Positions 63,321-64,000 of a DNA stretch of 64,000 nucleotides are shown piece after piece (within the stretch, counting starts at the first letter, position 1; each line of letters starts with the position of its first letter). The position numbers and the translations under genes were made by a program. The stretch is from Fidelibacterota bacterium. GTDB lineage: Bacteria; Fidelibacterota; UBA8477; JABMPR01. A model generated the notes under the pieces. That model did not search any database. It was not told the DNA's origin and saw only the letters and a list, made by a program, of their open reading frames with translations. Location: contig JAIPJF010000013.1 in assembly GCA_021734325.1 (NCBI GenBank), forward strand, positions 1-64,000, read 5' to 3'.

Positions 63321-64000
63321 ATGAATATGAAACCACTATATTTGTTGGCATGGACAATCTTCTTGATATCAGGTTGTGACATGCCCCAGGACCCGGGACC
63401 CATGCCCTCGGAGATTGTTGCAACAGAATTTGAACCCGGTTTGAATATTCTCGGTGTTCTCCGTGCTGACAATCAGCAAGGATCCTCATTTATTAATGTC
63501 AACAGGGCTTTGACCACTGAGGAGATATATTCGGATTCGATCATCAATTTTTCGCCCGCCCTTGATTTTGTCAGAGTAAGCGCCAGCAGCACGGGAACCG
63601 ACTACGTGTTCCTCCCTGCCGGGGATTCGAGCAATGTGGAAAATTATCAGGATACCAGTTTGACAGTCCAGGTGGGGGAGGCGTACAGTCTGGAGATCAG
63701 TGCACCCGATTTCCCAGTACTCAGTGCGTATACTCAGGTCCCCGAACAGCCACAATTGGTCGCTAATACACTTTCAGTTGCAGCTGGTAGCATTTCATTT
63801 CAACTGCAACATCAGACCAGTGCCTTCGAATACAAGCTATATCTGATATTTCCTGACGGTGCTCTGAAAAAACTGATAAAGCCCACGGATCAGGATATTA
63901 TTGCAGTCGATTGGGATTATGAGGTCACGAAGGGGGATCCCCGATCTCTCATGCTATGTGCCCTGGATGAAAATCTTACCCGCTATGAGAACAGCCCGAT
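63321..64000 (+). CDS. Partial lipoprotein (DUF4249-like), partner of the TonB receptor
   Basis: Starts at ATG 63321 behind AGGAG and runs off the right edge with 226 codons visible and no stop. The lipobox LISGC is followed by a Pro-rich spacer, then beta-rich sequence: LNILGVLRADNQQGSSFINV, and EAYSLEISAPDFPVLSAYTQ. These segments resemble DUF4249 proteins, which accompany TonB-dependent receptors in Bacteroidota. The likely role is a surface-exposed partner that captures substrate for the receptor. It is 11 bp after the receptor stop. Confidence 0.8.
   Translation, partial: MNMKPLYLLAWTIFLISGCDMPQDPGPMPSEIVATEFEPGLNILGVLRADNQQGSSFINVNRALTTEEIYSDSIINFSPALDFVRVSASSTGTDYVFLPAGDSSNVENYQDTSLTVQVGEAYSLEISAPDFPVLSAYTQVPEQPQLVANTLSVAAGSISFQLQHQTSAFEYKLYLIFPDGALKKLIKPTDQDIIAVDWDYEVTKGDPRSLMLCALDENLTRYENSP

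Overview
The window looks like a chromosomal segment of a Gram-negative bacterium from the Fibrobacterota-Chlorobiota-Bacteroidota (FCB) side of the tree, possibly a marine Marinimicrobia-like lineage. This is an inference. It rests on the FG-GAP repeat protein ending in a YPNPFNP-type C-terminal sorting domain, the TonB receptor with a carboxypeptidase-regulatory-like N-terminus followed by a SusD/DUF4249-style lipoprotein, the many lipoproteins and beta-barrel proteins, ThyX, a PPi-type phosphofructokinase, and the moderate-to-low GC content. No rRNA or other phylogenetic marker is present to settle it.

Layout. 1-565: remnants of two different transposase genes (IS256 and IS1380 types) that abut. 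814-9675: a defence operon on the plus strand, consisting of a palindrome-flanked Xre-type regulator, a complete type I restriction-modification set (hsdR, hsdM, hsdS, coupled by overlaps) and a zinc-hook SMC-like ATPase with a candidate C-terminal HEPN ribonuclease motif. 9676-10392: a decayed spacer holding a stray copy of a secretion-signal domain. 10400-16571 (minus): ornithine decarboxylase, FG-GAP surface protein, pabB, pabA, TPR lipoprotein. 16721-21878 (plus): an envelope cluster in which three successive proteins carry similar small beta modules, ending in a YidD-like protein. 22004-28567 (plus): a nucleotide pyrophosphatase-like lipoprotein, a 32-codon membrane peptide, a large repeat lipoprotein, cysQ, thyX, a 46-residue membrane protein and a PPi-type phosphofructokinase. 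tRNA-His and tRNA-Glu follow, with two strong terminators.

28950-41601: an unknown lipoprotein, a first AUR1-like PAP2 membrane enzyme with a GNAT acetyltransferase, a secreted LIM-like/DA1-like metallopeptidase, a potABCD polyamine importer with a linked outer-membrane protein, and a four-gene minus-strand operon (inositol-3-phosphate synthase, CDP-alcohol phosphatidyltransferase, small membrane exporter-like protein, second AUR1-like PAP2 enzyme). This last operon reads as an inositol-phospholipid pathway and is one of the two most interesting systems here.

41841-53100 (plus): an NlpC/P60 lipoprotein fused to a probable barrel, an acyltransferase-fold protein lacking its catalytic His, a zinc-ribbon protein, a methyltransferase/ATP-grasp fusion, a small protein, and a 2069-residue single-chain AddA-AddB helicase-nuclease. 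53148-55765 (minus): an Uup-type ABC-F ATPase and a CHAD protein. 55880-64000 (plus): a penicillin-acylase-family hydrolase, a glycerophosphodiester phosphodiesterase, a MarC protein, an unknown secreted protein, a TonB receptor and the start of its partner lipoprotein.

How genes cooperate: the restriction operon and the ATPase form a defence island next to mobile-element debris. Ornithine decarboxylase makes putrescine, while the Pot system imports polyamines. PabA and PabB make aminodeoxychorismate for folate, and ThyX consumes folate cofactor for dTMP synthesis. The inositol enzymes, the PAP2 proteins and GDPD all point to active phospholipid head-group metabolism. No CRISPR array or intact mobile element was seen.
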